Counted from the first letter of the stretch, positions 33,309-47,659 are shown. The stretch: 64,000 nt of DNA from Phycomyces blakesleeanus NRRL 1555(-) (GCF_001638985.1 NW_017265139.1:1984001-2048000); one strand, 5' to 3'. Notes: generated by a model not told the origin, from the letters alone. A program made the numbers and translations.

Positions 33309-36300
33309 TCACTTTTGAACTTTTTCTAACATCATATGAGCAGACTGCGGCGCAAACTTCTTAATAGCTGAAATAAGATCAGGGAACCTCAGCGGCTTTG
33401 TTACGTATTCATCCATTCCTGCTTGTAAGCACTTCTCACGATCACCGATCATAGCATGTGCTGTAAGGGCAATGATAGGGATATGTCTGTTAGGACCAGA
33501 AGTACGTTCGATTCTTCGGATTGTCTGCGTAGCCTCAAATCCTCCCATGATTGGCATCTGTACATCCATCAAAATTAAGTCGAACTTCTGAGACTCAAAT
33601 GCTTCAACAGCAAGTTTTCCGTTAGGTACAATCTTCACATTGTGTCCAAACTTCTCGAGAATGCGGACCGCAAGTTTCTGATTGACTACATTATCTTCGG
33701 CCAATAGAATCTCAAGAGGAACTGTCTTGGATGCATCATTCGGTAAAGCGGCAAGACTCTCGAGTGCAGGAAGAAGTGCATCAGCGAGATCGGGAACGTT
33801 TTTAGGTGAATTGATATAGGCAGTAATTCCAAGGTCAATACAGAGTTTCATGTTGAGTAGGTGTATTTCTGGTGCAATAAGAACAAGAGGAGTGTAACGC
33901 AAGTGAACAATTTCGCGAATTTTCTCTGCATGCGACATCTTATCAACAATTACTGTATCGAAGAATGGAGCATTCTTGTTACGGTTTGCGTTTGCATTTG
34001 CAACAGCTGTGGCTTCTTCAATTGAGGATACTTGGAAAGGCTTCAGACCAAGTTCAGTGATCTTATCGATCATACCAGTTTTGTCTTTCATACTGTCGAG
34101 GAATAAGATGTGTCTGTTCTGGAATCTGGCCATCTTCTTTACTACTTCGTCTTCACGCATAGCTACTTGCTTTAAGTTCATAGTAAAGTAGAATTCTGAG
34201 CCACGACCATACTTTGATTCAACCCACAAATCTCCACCCATGAGCTGGACCAAGTGTCTCGAAATAGATAAACCGAGGCCAGTACCTCCGTACTCACGTC
34301 TTTTATATAAATTTAATGAATAATAATAAAATGTTAGTTGTATGAATTCAATATACCAGTTATTTATTACTTACGTAGTACTTCCATCGGCTTGACAGAA
34401 TGTATCGAAAATAACATTTAATTTGTCTTCCTGAATGCCAATACCAGTATCGCTAACACAGAGTTGAAGTATAACATGGTCTCCTTGTGTCTTCGTAACA
34501 CGAGTACGCAATACAACTTCACCTTGAGTTGTGAACTTAACAGCATTTCCAATTAAGTTTGTGATAACTTGACGAAGTCTCAAGGGGTCACCAATCAACT
34601 GGTCGGGGATCGTACTTTCCATATTGTAAATCAGATCAAGTTTCTTTTGGTTTGCCTTAACTGCTAGTGTCTTAAGAACACTAAATACGGATGCTCGAAG
34701 GGAGAAAGGAATCGCCTCAATCATCATACGGCCAGCTTCAATCTTGGAAATATCCAAAATATCGTCAATAATTGTCAAGAGATTGTTCGCAAGACTTGAG
34801 ACGATCATCAGATTCTCACGTTGCTGACGAGTCAATTCAGTCTCAAGGGTCAAGGTGGTCATGCCAATAATACCGTTCATAGGTGTACGAATTTCATGAC
34901 TCATGTTAGCCAAAAACTCACTCTTTGATCTGTTGGCAAGTTCGGCTGCATCTCTTGCCAGCTGGTTCTTTTGGATCGCATCGCGTAAAGAGCCAACCAT
35001 CTGATTGATCTTCGTTTTGAGCGAATCCATTTCACCAGAAGCTTCAACAGTAATCAATCGCGAAAAGTCATTTTCGGTTGCAGCAGCTGAGATTTGAGCA
35101 AATGCACGAACTTGGGTAGTCAAATTTGAGGCCATTGTGTTTACATTACTGGTAATCTCGCGCCAGGCACCTTCAACATCCATAACCTGGGCTTGTACTC
35201 CAAGTTTTCCTTCAGTACCTACTTCTCTGGCAACTCTTGTAACTTCGGATGCAAATGAGCTTAGTTGATCCACCATGGTATTGATCGTGTTCTTAAGTTC
35301 GGCAATTTCTCCGTGCACCTCAACTTCAATCTTCTTCGATAAATCACCCTGCGCCACTGCTTTACATACTGCTGCAATCGCTCTTAGCTGGTCTGTTAGA
35401 TTACTGGCCATTAGGTTTACATTTTCAGTAAGGTCCTTCCAGGTACCGTCAACTTCTACAATAGTCGCTTGTCCACCAAGAATACCCTCAGTTCCAACTT
35501 CTCTCGCCACACGAGTAACCTCGGCGGCAAATATACGAAGCTGATCCACCATGCTATTAACAGTGTTCTTCAAATCAAGAATCTCTCCTCGTGTCTCGAC
35601 ATCAATCTTCTTTGATAGATCACCATTTGCTACCGCTTTGGTGACTTGTGCAATGGATCGCACCTGAGTGGTTAGATTGGCCGCCATTGTATTCACATTG
35701 TCTGTTAGGTCCATCCATGTACCAGCCACACCATTAACAATGGCCTGGCCTCCTAGTTTACCATCTGTACCGACTTCTCTTGCAACACGGGTAACCTCAG
35801 ATGCAAACACACGTAGTTGGTCAACCATAGAGTTTACTGTGACCTTGAGATCTTGAATTTCTCCTCGTGTCTCGACATCGATCTTTTTCGATAGATCACC
35901 ATTCGCAACGGCTTTTGTCACTTCAGCAATGGAACGGACTTGTGTAGTAAGATTAGCAGCCATCTGGTTGACGTTATCGGTCAAGTCCAGCCAGGTTCCA
36001 GCAACACCTTCAACCATGGCTTGGCCACCAAGTTTACCTTCGGTTCCTACTTCTTTAGAAACACGTGTAACTTCAGAGGCGAAGATACGGAGCTGGTCAA
36101 CCATATTATTGACAATATTCTTTAGATCAAGAATTTCTCCGCCACTTTCTACCCCAATCTTTTTAGATAGATCGCCAAGTGCAACGGCTTTAGTGACTTC
36201 GGCAATGGATCGTACTTGATTCGTAAGATTCGCAGCCATAATATTGACATTGTCTGTCAAGTCCAACCACGTGCCGGCCACACCTTCCACCATAGCCTGG

Positions 36301-39300
36301 CCACCTAGCTTTCCTTCCGTTCCTACTTCTTTAGAGACACGCGTGACTTCTGAAGCAAAGATACGTAATTGATCCACCATGTTGTTAACTGTGTTTTTCA
36401 AGTCAAGAATTTCTCCTCGCGTCTCAACTTCAATCTTTTTAGAGAGATCTCCTAAGGCCACGGCCTTAGTAACAAGGGCAATTGATCGTACTTGGGTTGT
36501 TAGATTGGCGGCCATTGTGTTGACATTGTCTGTAAGGTCCATCCAAGTACCGGCCACACCATCAACCATGGCTTGACCACCAAGTTTACCCTCCGTTCCG
36601 ACTTCTTTTGACACACGGGTAACTTCTGCTGCAAATACCCTCAATTGATCTACCATGTTATTCACCGTATTCTTAAGATCAAGAATTTCACCACGAGTTT
36701 CAACTTCAATTTTCTTCGATAGATCTCCATTTGCGACAGCTTTAGTGACTTGTGCAATTGAGCGTACTTGTGTTGTAAGATTGGCTGCCATTGTGTTAAC
36801 GTTGTCGGTAAGATCCATCCAGGTACCAGCAACTCCATCAACCATTGCTTGTCCACCTAGCTTGCCATCTGTGCCGACTTCCTTTGATACACGAGTGACC
36901 TCAGAAGCGAATATACGGAGTTGATCCACCATATTGTTGACAATATTCTTTAGATCCAGAATTTCTCCACCACTCTCAACCTCGATCTTCTTAGAAAGAT
37001 CACCTAACGCCACAGCCTTGGTTACTTCGGCAATGGATCGCACTTGACTAGTTAGATTGGCAGCCATTTGGTTTACATTGTCAGTTAGGTCCAACCAGGT
37101 ACCGGCCACACCTTCAACCATAGCTTGTCCACCCAGTTTGCCTTCTGTTCCTACTTCTTTCGACACACGAGTGACTTCAGAGGCAAAGATACGAAGCTGA
37201 TCCACCATGTTATTGACGATATTCTTTAGATCCAAAATTTCTCCACCACTCTCGACTTCAATCTTCTTGGAAAGATCACCTAGAGCTACAGCCTTAGTAA
37301 CCTCGGCAATGGAACGCACTTGACTTGTTAGGTTGGCGGCCATCTGGTTGACATTGTCAGTTAAGTCCAGCCAGGTACCAGCGACTCCCTCAACCATGGC
37401 CTGGCCACCTAGTTTACCCTCGGTACCGACTTCCTTTGATACACGAGTTACTTCAGAGGCAAAAATACGTAGCTGGTCCACCATATTGTTTACAATGTTC
37501 TTTAGATCTAGGATTTCTCCGCCACTCTCAACATCGATTTTTTTAGATAAGTCACCTAGTGCAACAGCCTTAGTAACCTCGGCAATGGAACGCACTTGAT
37601 TTGTTAGATTGGCAGCCATCTGGTTGACATTGTCAGTGAGGTCAAGCCATGTGCCAGCTACACCTTCAACCTTTGCTTGTCCTCCTAGCTTTCCCTCAGT
37701 ACCGACTTCTTTAGATACACGAGTGACTTCGGAGGCAAAAATACGTAGCTGATCCACCATGTTGTTGACGATATTCTTTAGGTCCAAGATCTCTCCGCCA
37801 CTCTCTACTTCAATCTTCTTGGAAAGATCACCTAGAGCCACAGCCTTGGTAACTTCGGCAATCGAACGCACTTGACTTGTTAGGTTGGCGGCCATCTGGT
37901 TGACATTGTCAGTTAAGTCCAGCCAGGTACCAGCGACTCCCTCAACCATGGCCTGGCCACCTAGTTTACCCTCGGTACCGACTTCCTTTGATACACGAGT
38001 TACTTCAGAGGCAAAGATACGAAGCTGATCCACCATGTTATTGACAATATTCTTTAGATCCAGAATTTCTCCACCGCTCTCGACTTCAATCTTCTTCGAT
38101 AGATCACCTAGGGCTACAGCCTTGGTAACTTCGGCAATAGAACGCACTTGACTTGTTAGATTGGCAGCCATTTGGTTTACATTGTCAGTTAGGTCCAACC
38201 AGGTACCGGCCACACCTTCAACCATAGCTTGTCCACCTAGTTTGCCTTCTGTTCCTACTTCTTTCGACACACGAGTGACTTCAGAGGCAAAGATACGTAG
38301 CTGGTCCACCATGTTATTGACGATGTTCTTTAGATCCAAGATTTCGCCGCCACTTTCGACCTCAATCTTCTTTGATAGATCACCTAGAGCCACCGCCTTT
38401 GTAACTTCAGCAATGGATCTGACCTGATTTGTTAGATTGGCAGCCATCTGGTTGACATTGTCTGTCAGGTCTAACCAGGTGCCCGCAACACCTTCAACCA
38501 TTGCCTGACCACCAAGTTTACCCTCCGTGCCAACTTCCTTCGATACACGAGTGACTTCAGAAGCAAAAATACGTAGCTGATCCACCATGTTATTGACGAT
38601 ATTCTTTAGGTCCAAGATCTCTCCGCCACTCTCTACTTCAATCTTCTTGGAAAGATCACCTAGAGCCACAGCCTTGGTAACTTCCGCAATCGAGCGTACT
38701 TGACTTGTTAGGTTGGCAGCCATCTGGTTGACATTGTCTGTCAGATCCAACCATGTACCAGCGACTCCTTCAACCATAGCTTGACCACCTAGTTTTCCCT
38801 CAGTTCCTACTTCCTTAGACACACGAGTGACTTCAGAGGCAAAGATACGAAGCTGATCCACCATGTTATTGACAATATTCTTTAGATCCAGAATTTCTCC
38901 ACCGCTCTCGACTTCAATCTTCTTCGATAGATCACCTAGAGCGACAGCCTTGGTAACTTCCGCAATCGAGCGTACTTGACTTGTTAGATTGGCAGCCATT
39001 TGGTTTACATTGTCCGTCAAGTCCAACCAGGTACCAGCAACACCTTCAACCATAGCTTGCCCGCCTAGTTTTCCTTCTGTTCCGACTTCTTTAGATACAC
39101 GAGTGACTTCAGAGGCAAAAATACGGAGCTGATCCACCATGTTATTGACAATGTTCTTTAGATCCAGAATTTCGCCACCACTCTCTACTTCAATCTTCTT
39201 TGATAGATCACCTAGAGCCACAGCTTTGGTAACTTCGGCAATGGAGCGCACTTGACTTGTCAAATTGGCAGCCATCTGATTTACATTGTCGGTGAGGTTG

Positions 39301-42300
39301 AGCCATGTACCGGCCACACCTTCAACCATTGCCTGACCACCAAGTTTACCCTCTGTACCGACTTCCTTGGATACACGAGTGACTTCAGAAGCAAAAATAC
39401 GTAGCTGATCCACCATGTTGTTGACAATATTCTTTAGATCCAGAATTTCTCCACCACTCTCAACCTCGATCTTCTTAGAAAGATCACCTAACGCCACAGC
39501 CTTGGTTACTTCGGCAATGGATCGCACTTGATTTGTTAGATTAGCGGCCATCTGGTTTACGTTGTCAGTTAGGTCCAGCCAGGTACCAGCCACACCTTCC
39601 ACCATGGCTTGACCGCCTAGTTTTCCCTCAGTTCCTACTTCCTTTGATACACGAGTGACCTCAGAAGCGAATATACGGAGTTGATCCACCATATTGTTGA
39701 CAATATTCTTTAGATCCAGAATTTCTCCACCACTCTCAACCTCGATCTTCTTAGAAAGATCACCTAATGCCACAGCCTTGGTTACTTCGGCAATGGATCG
39801 CACTTGACTAGTTAGATTGGCAGCCATTTGGTTTACATTGTCAGTTAGGTCCAACCAGGTACCGGCCACACCTTCAACCATAGCTTGTCCACCCAGTTTG
39901 CCTTCTGTTCCTACTTCTTTCGACACACGAGTGACTTCAGAGGCAAAAATACGGAGCTGATCCACCATGTTATTGACAATGTTCTTTAGATCCAAGATTT
40001 CGCCACCACTCTCGACTTCAATTTTTTTGGATAGATCTCCAAGAGCTACAGCCTTGGTTACTTCGGCAATGGATCGTACTTGACTCGTTAGATTTGCAGC
40101 CATCTGGTTGACATTGTCAGTTAAGTCCAGCCAGGTACCAGCGACTCCCTCAACCATGGCCTGGCCACCTAGTTTACCCTCGGTACCGACTTCCTTTGAT
40201 ACACGAGTGACTTCGGAGGCAAAGATACGAAGCTGATCCACCATGTTATTGACGATATTTTTTAGATCCAGAATTTCGCCACCACTCTCTACTTCAATCT
40301 TCTTTGATAGATCGCCTAGAGCCACAGCCTTGGTGACTTCAGCGATTGATCTGACCTGGCTAGTGAGATTTGCGGCCATTTGGTTCACGTTATCGGTCAA
40401 GTCCAGCCAAGTACCGGCAACACCTTCGACCATAGCCTGGCCACCTAGTTTACCTTCGGTACCGACTTCCTTTGATACACGAGTGACTTCAGAGGCAAAA
40501 ATACGTAGCTGGTCCACCATATTATTGACAATATTTTTTAGATCTAAAATTTCTCCGCCACTCTCTACTTCGATCTTCTTTGATAGATCTCCTAGAGCCA
40601 CAGCCTTGGTAACTTCAGCGATTGATCTGACTTGGTTTGTTAGATTTGCAGCCATCTGGTTGACATTGTCTGTCAGATCTAACCAGGTACCAGCAACTCC
40701 TTCAACCATAGCTTGACCACCTAGTTTTCCCTCAGTTCCTACTTCCTTAGACACACGAGTGACTTCAGAGGCAAAGATACGAAGCTGATCCACCATGTTA
40801 TTGACAATATTCTTTAGATCCAGAATTTCTCCACCGCTCTCGACTTCAATCTTCTTCGATAGATCACCTAGAGCGACAGCCTTTGTAACTTCCGCGATTG
40901 ATCTGACCTGACTAGTTAGATTTGCAGCCATTTGGTTTACATTGTCCGTCAAGTCCAACCAGGTACCAGCAACACCTTCAACCATAGCTTGCCCGCCTAA
41001 TTTTCCTTCTGTTCCGACTTCTTTCGACACGCGAGTGACTTCAGAAGCGAAGATACGGAGCTGGTCAACCATGTTATTGACAATGTTCTTTAGATCCAGA
41101 ATTTCGCCACCACTCTCTACTTCAATCTTCTTTGATAGATCGCCTAGAGCGACAGCCTTGGTTACTTCGGCAATGGATCGTACTTGACTAGTTAGATTGG
41201 CAGCCATTTGGTTTACATTGTCAGTTAGATCCAACCAGGTACCGGCCACACCTTCGACCATGGCTTGTCCTCCTAGTTTGCCTTCGGTGCCGACTTCTTT
41301 AGATACACGAGTGACTTCAGAGGCAAAAATACGGAGCTGATCCACCATGTTATTGACAATGTTCTTTAGATCCAAGATTTCTCCACCACTCTCTACTTCG
41401 ATCTTTTTCGATAGATCGCCTAGAGCCACAGCTTTGGTAACCTCGGCAATGGAACGTACTTGACTTGTCAAATTAGCAGCCATCTGGTTGACATTGTCCG
41501 TAAGGTTAAGCCATGTGCCGGCAACACCTTCGACCATGGCTTGACCACCAAGTTTACCCTCTGTACCGACTTCCTTGGATACACGAGTGACTTCAGAAGC
41601 GAAGATACGTAGCTGATCCACCATGTTATTGACAATGTTTTTTAAATCCAAGATTTCTCCACCACTCTCAACCTCAATCTTCTTCGATAGATCACCTAGA
41701 GCGACAGCCTTGGTTACTTCGGCAATGGATCGTACTTGACTCGTTAGATTTGCAGCCATTTGGTTTACATTATCGGTCAGGTCCAACCAGGTACCAGCAA
41801 CACCTTCAACCATGGCTTGGCCGCCTAGTTTGCCTTCTGTTCCGACTTCTTTCGACACGCGAGTGACTTCAGAAGCGAAGATACGTAGCTGGTCAACCAT
41901 GTTGTTGACAATATTCTTTAGATCCAGAATTTCTCCACCACTCTCTACTTCGATCTTCTTTGATAGATCACCAAGAGCTACAGCCTTTGTAACTTCGGCA
42001 ATAGATCGAACTTGATTTGTTAGATTTGCAGCCATCTGGTTGACGTTATCAGTTAGGTCCAACCAAGTGCCAGCAACTCCTTCGACCATAGCTTGACCGC
42101 CTAGTTTTCCCTCAGTTCCTACTTCCTTAGACACACGAGTGACTTCCGAAGCAAAGATACGAAGCTGATCCACCATGTTATTGACAATATTCTTTAGATC
42201 CAGAATTTCTCCACCACTCTCGACTTCAATCTTCTTTGATAGGTCGCCTAGAGCCACAGCCTTGGTAACCTCGGCAATTGATCGCACTTGGCTCGTTAGA

Positions 42301-45300
42301 TTAGCCGCCATGATGTTGACATTATCGGTTAGCTCATGCCAGGTACCAGCCACCCCTTCGACCTTTGCCTGACCGCCTAGTTTTCCTTCTGTTCCTACTT
42401 CTTTGGACACGCGAGTAACTTCGGAAGCGAAAACACGAAGCTGATCCACCATGCTGTTCACGATGTTCTTTAGGTCCAAGATTTCGCCTCCACTCTCAAC
42501 CTCGATTTTCTTTGATAGATCACCTAGTGCTACTGCCTTTGTCACTTCAGCAATTGAGCGCACCTGGGTAGTAAGATTTGCTGCCATGTGATTGACATTA
42601 TCTGTTAGATCCATCCATGTTCCTCCTACGTTTGGAACTACAGCTTGGCCACCTTTATGCAAAAAAATACAATAAAGAATTAGCATAGTAAGTATATATT
42701 AAAATAAAAGTGTATACCAATAAGACATGCGATATTTTTGATATGATTGAAGTATCAAATACTTTAAGTGTATTTGTACTATTACTAGTTTTTATTTACC
42801 TAGTAAGCCTTCTGTACCGACTTCTTTGGCTACTCTTGTTACTTCGGCTGCAAAAACGTTTAGTTGGTCCACCATGCTATTGACTGTGTTTTTTAGTTCC
42901 TGGATTTCGCCGCGAGTTTCGACTTCAATCTTCTTTGATAGATCACCATTAGCGACCGACTTGGTGACTTCGGCAATCGATCGCACTTGAGTTGTTAGAT
43001 TGGCGGCCATCTGATTGACGTTATCTGTCAAATCCATCCAAGTGCCGTCAACGTTTGGTACCAGTGCTTGGCCGCCTAGTTTTCCATCTGTTCCGACTTC
43101 TTTTGCTACGCGTGTTACCTCAGCCGCAAAGACATTTAGTTGATCTACCATGTTGTTGACCGTATTCTTTAGATCTAGAATTTCTCCTCGTGTTTCAACA
43201 TCGATCTTCTTTGATAGATCACCCTTTGCGACGGCCTTTGTTACTTCGGCAATTGATCGCACTTGAGTTGTTAAATTTGCAGCCATCGTGTTCACATTAT
43301 CTGTCAGGTCTTTCCAGGTTCCGCTCACACTGGGCACAATTGCTTCACCACCAAGTTTTCCTTCTGTGCCAACTTCACGCGCCACTCTTGTGACTTCTGA
43401 AGCAAATACACGCAGTTGATCTACCATGTTGTTGACTGTGTCCTTAAGATCAGATATTTCTCCACTCACGTCGACCATGATTTTTTTCGAGAGGTCTCCT
43501 GTGGCTACTGCCTTTGTGACGACGGCGATTGATCGTACTTGAGTTGTGAGGTTTGTGGCCATGGTGTTCACGTTCTCGGTCAGATCCTTCCATGTACCGT
43601 CTACATTTGGAACTACAGCCTGGCCACCGAGCTTGCCTTCGGTACCGACTTCCTTGGCGACTCTGGTGACTTCAGTAGAAAAGACACGCAATTGATCAAC
43701 CATGTTATTGACCGTGTTTTTTAGGTCCAGGATCTCTCCTCGTGTTTCAACCTCGATTTTTTTCGATAGATCACCCTTTGCAACTGCCATCGTGACTTCG
43801 GCAATCGATCGCACTTGGGTGGTTAGATTTGCGGCCATTGTATTTACATTGTCTGTCAAATCTTTCCAGGCACCTCCGACATCTTTGACATGCGCTTGAC
43901 CGCCTAGTTTTCCTTCTTCGCCGACTTCTAGTGAAACTCGCCGCACTTCTGCAGAAAATAGCGTCAATTGATCAACCTAAGGGCAGAAAAAAAAACAAAC
44001 AAATTCATGTACATATATGTATATGTATATGTATGTGTATGTGTAAGTGTAAGTGTAATTGTAGGTAAATATGTACATGTACTTGTTTATGTATAGTAAT
44101 TGTAATTATAAAAGTGAAAAAAAAATAAGTTGGATCAGAAGATTCAAAACTGTGGAACCATAGTTTTTTTCCAGCCAAAAGTTTGATTGTTATTATTTTG
44201 CATTTTGTTTAGTTTCTTACCATTCGATTCATAGTCGTGATGAGTTCAAGTACTTCTCCTTGTGCACTTGCGGTTACTTTTTTACTCAAATCACCACAAG
44301 CAACGGCTTTTGCAACAGATGCAATGTCTCGTACTTGGTTCGTGATTTTAAAAGCCATCATGTTGACATTGTCTGTCAAGTCTTTCCATGTTCCACCTAC
44401 ATCCTTTACAATAGCTTGTCCTCCTAATATTCCTTGTGTACCTACTTCAAGTGAAACGCGTGTCACCTCTGTTGCAAATATGGATAACTGCATAATGAAA
44501 ATAAAAAATCAAATCAAAAATAGTTAGCCTTTATTTCTTTTTTGCTCTTCCTCTTTATTTTATTTATTTTGCTATGTATATTTGATTTACAAAAATCAAA
44601 TAAGCTATGTACATATATAATCTTCGTCCAGTAACCAAGCCCCCTCCTCTCTCACATTGTATACATATACATTTTTTGTTTAAATAAAATAAAAAATAAT
44701 TGCATTTATTATATACATTTAATTACTTAATTCACTAATTAATTCTTGAACTATTTATCAAACTACCTTATTAGACTGTTTGACTATTTACTTTCTTTAA
44801 AAAAAATTATTTGTTTATTTTACCTGATCGACCATTGTATTGATCGTATTTTTTAGATCAAGCATCTCTCCCCGGACTTCTACTGTCACCTTCTTTGTCA
44901 AATCACCTTTGGCAACACTCTTTGAAACCTTTGCAATGTCTCGGACTTGGTTCGTCAAATTTGCTGCCATAGTGTTAACGTTGTCTGTCAATTCTTTCCA
45001 AATTCCGTCTGCGGCTTCAACCTTGGCTTGAGCGCCAAGTTTTCCTTCTGTTCCGACTTCGTGAGCTACCCGAGATACTTCAGAAGCAAACATGTTGAGT
45101 TGATTGACTATATATATATATATATATATATAATAGATAATTCATAAAAGATACATAGAGAGAGAAAGAGTTTTGGTTAGTGATTTTACACAATGTTTTT
45201 TTAATAATAATAAAAAACAATTACTAGAATTGAATCAAGTTGAATTGAACCGAATTGAATCAAAATGAACCCAATTGAACTAAAATAATACTAATCGATT

Positions 45301-47171
45301 TGATTTGAATTAAATTAAAATGAATTGAATTAAATAAAAAAAAGTAAGAAAAAGGAAATTGAATTGAATAATATACATGTAATAGTATTATTGTTTTTGG
45401 TTAGTTCTCTCACCCATAGTGTTAAACGTGTTCTTTAAAAGGAGCGTTTCACCCTTTACAGGGACCGTCATCGTTTTGCTTAGATCGCCTCGAGCAATTG
45501 CTGTCGACACATCCGCAATATCGCGTACTTGTTCCAAGTGGCTGGTTGTCATTGTGTTTAAGTTTACAACAAAGTTGTGCCAGGCACCGTTACATTCTTT
45601 TTCGCAGCGTGCTTGAACACCGAGTTTTCCTTTGACGGCTGTCTCGTGAGCAACGTAAATAACTTCGTCAGCGATAAGTTTTAGGTGATCAGCCATGGCA
45701 TTGACCGCATTTTTGAGAGTGTTGATTGGAGCAGAGGGTAAGGTTGGTCGGGTGACGCAGCGTTCGTGGTTGCAGGTGATTCTTTTGTCGAGGATGCCGG
45801 CGAAAATTGCAGATGACACACTCACGGCCTGGAGGACGCAATCGGGACAAACGATGTTATCTGGACTGGTCTGGTTAGTGGCGGCAGGGAAGGGAACCAA
45901 AGGGGGTGAGAGGGCATTAAAGTAGACAGGGTAAGCGGTAGCATGCGAGGCAACAGTGAAAGGAGGAGTAGGCATAGATGACGTGGTTAAACCACTGGCA
46001 ATTGGGGCAATAGCAGAGTAGATGTCAGAAGTAGTAGCAGTGGCAGGGGCAGGGGCTGTATAGATAAAATGTGTAATTATATATATATAAAGCAAAATAA
46101 AGGTTAGGGATTTATTCAATATATACATACATACGTACGTACGTATATATGCATATACGCATATAAGCATATACAAAAAAAAGCGCGTCAAAGAATAAAT
46201 AAAAATAAAGAATGGAAGAAAAGGCATAGATATATATCTATCTAGTTTGTTTTAGTTGGAGGGGATTTTAACTTGCCAAAGTATCCGATTCCGGGTGAAG
46301 TAGTTGGCAGGGTGAGTAATTGGTTGTACGAGGATTGCATTTGTTCGAGCATAGATGTGTTTTGGACGGTTGAGATTCCTTCTTCGGATGTGGCATTGTT
46401 GTCGTGGGTTTCTTGTCGATTTAGGTCTGGCGGAGGCGGATCCGTATCTTCTTCTGGATCATAGTGTGATGTCAGCATCTGATGTTGTTGTTGAATTGCA
46501 ATACGGTATCTAAGGTTTTCTGTTTCGAGATCCAGTTGGCGTTGCGCAATTTGTTTTAGAGTACTGTCTAAGAATGTTGCCATCTCTACATGAACTGGAT
46601 CGAGGGTATCAAGAGTTTCTTTTGTCAATCTGCTTTTGAGACATGCTTCAATGTCTCGTTGTTCCATGCTCTCGACCATAGATTTGATGTAATTAAGAAT
46701 TGATGCGGTCATTGTGTTTGTGTGAGATTCAGCTTCTTTTAGTTTAGATTCTTCGTTGTCGTCTTTCTCTTTCTCTTCTTTGCTTTCTTTTTCTTTGTTT
46801 TTGCCTTGCTCTTCTTGGGCTAGTTTGGTCTCCTGAGAGGTCTCTTGATGAGTCTCTTGATGAGTCTCTTGATTGTCTTGAGATGAGTTTGTAACCGTTG
46901 GGCCAGCACAAGTAGGTTGGTTGGTAGTTTCTGTTGAGTTTACAGGCATAGCAGAATCTTGAGACAAGGGGGGATTATTCGTGTCGTCTGTGGGGACTGG
47001 CGTAGTTGGAGTGGTTGGTGCGGTGGTATTGGTAGTGGTATTGAGTGTGGATGAGGGTGCGGGCGCGGGTGTGGGTGTGGAGGTGGATGTAGAGTTGGAG
47101 GTGGAGCCGTCGCTCTTGCAGTGTCTCTTACTGTTGAGTGAGGGATTGCTATTGTCTGAGAAGCGTTTCAT
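33309..47171 (-). CDS. nik1: giant group III hybrid histidine kinase with about 35 HAMP units
   Basis: Family role: Nik1/Os-1-type cytosolic kinases sense osmotic and other stress, feed the Ypd1-Ssk1-Hog1 phosphorelay, and are targets of phenylpyrrole and dicarboximide fungicides. Exons are 47171-46277, 46055-45414, 45107-44824, 44487-44221, 43976-42800, 42652-34375 and 34299-33309, in frame for 4177 residues (Nik1 relatives are about 1200-1300). The N-terminus is a low-complexity Thr/Pro/Gln/Glu region, then a short coiled segment. A Cys-containing insert follows, then tandem HAMP units of 92 residues: about seven diverged units in exons 2-5 and 28 in exon 6. The kinase core is complete: H box [11 protein letters not shown] (His near 3674), N box [19 protein letters not shown] and GGTGLGLS. 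A receiver follows, with [10 protein letters not shown], acceptor Asp in LILMDVQMP (near 4093) and Lys in VTKP. Intron 1 uses a GC donor. There is no membrane helix. Confidence 0.93.
34926..42652 (-). repeat. 28 tandem 276-bp HAMP-encoding repeats
   Basis: This is a coding tandem repeat inside exon 6 of the kinase. The distance from the first unit start to the 28th unit start is exactly 27 x 276 bp. Units 3-21 encode almost the same 92 residues, differing mainly at a TSQ/TNQ position and an LDL/LNL position. Units 22-28 and 1-2 are more diverged, so the array is youngest in the middle. Every unit keeps the HAMP core ([14 protein letters not shown]) and the linker helix ([18 protein letters not shown]). 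Confidence 0.97.
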
Positions 47172-47615
47172 CACCTCTCGGGGAAAGAAAAGAATTGGTG
47201 TACAAAGAAAGTAAAAGCACTTGAAAATAACAAGAAAAAAAAAAGAAAAAAGGGGTGCTTTACTCTCTTGGGAAAATGGGGAACACGACGGCTTTTTTTT
47301 ATATATATAATATAATATATTTATTTGGGTTGAATTGGGTTGTAGGTGGTGTAAAAAGGAAAAGTCTATTAATTTATTTATTTATTTTTTTGGATTTATT
47401 TTTTTGTAATTTTTTTGTATGTGTATTTGTTGTTAGAGTAAGATATATGTATTTCAATAAAGTGAAATTCTATGCAGGAGATCAAGTCAATATATATATG
47501 TGTCTGTAAGAGATATAGAGATAGGTAAAGAAGAAATAAGAGGGGCAAGGAGAAAGAGAAGAAGAAAAGAAGAGAGAAAGAAAGAGATAAAAAAAAACAA
47601 AGTTGAAAGGAGAGG

Positions 47616-47620
<5 letters not shown>

Positions 47621-47656
<36 letters not shown>
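47621..47656. repeat. (GT)n microsatellite
   Basis: About 18 GT units upstream of the kinase start, within its probable promoter or leader. Confidence 0.95.

Positions 47657-47659
<3 letters not shown>

Noticed and set aside
35275..43899. Many 60-157 codon plus-strand ORFs opposite the HAMP repeats
   Set aside because: They are antisense shadows that repeat with the same 276-bp period and encode repetitive sequences with no independent support.
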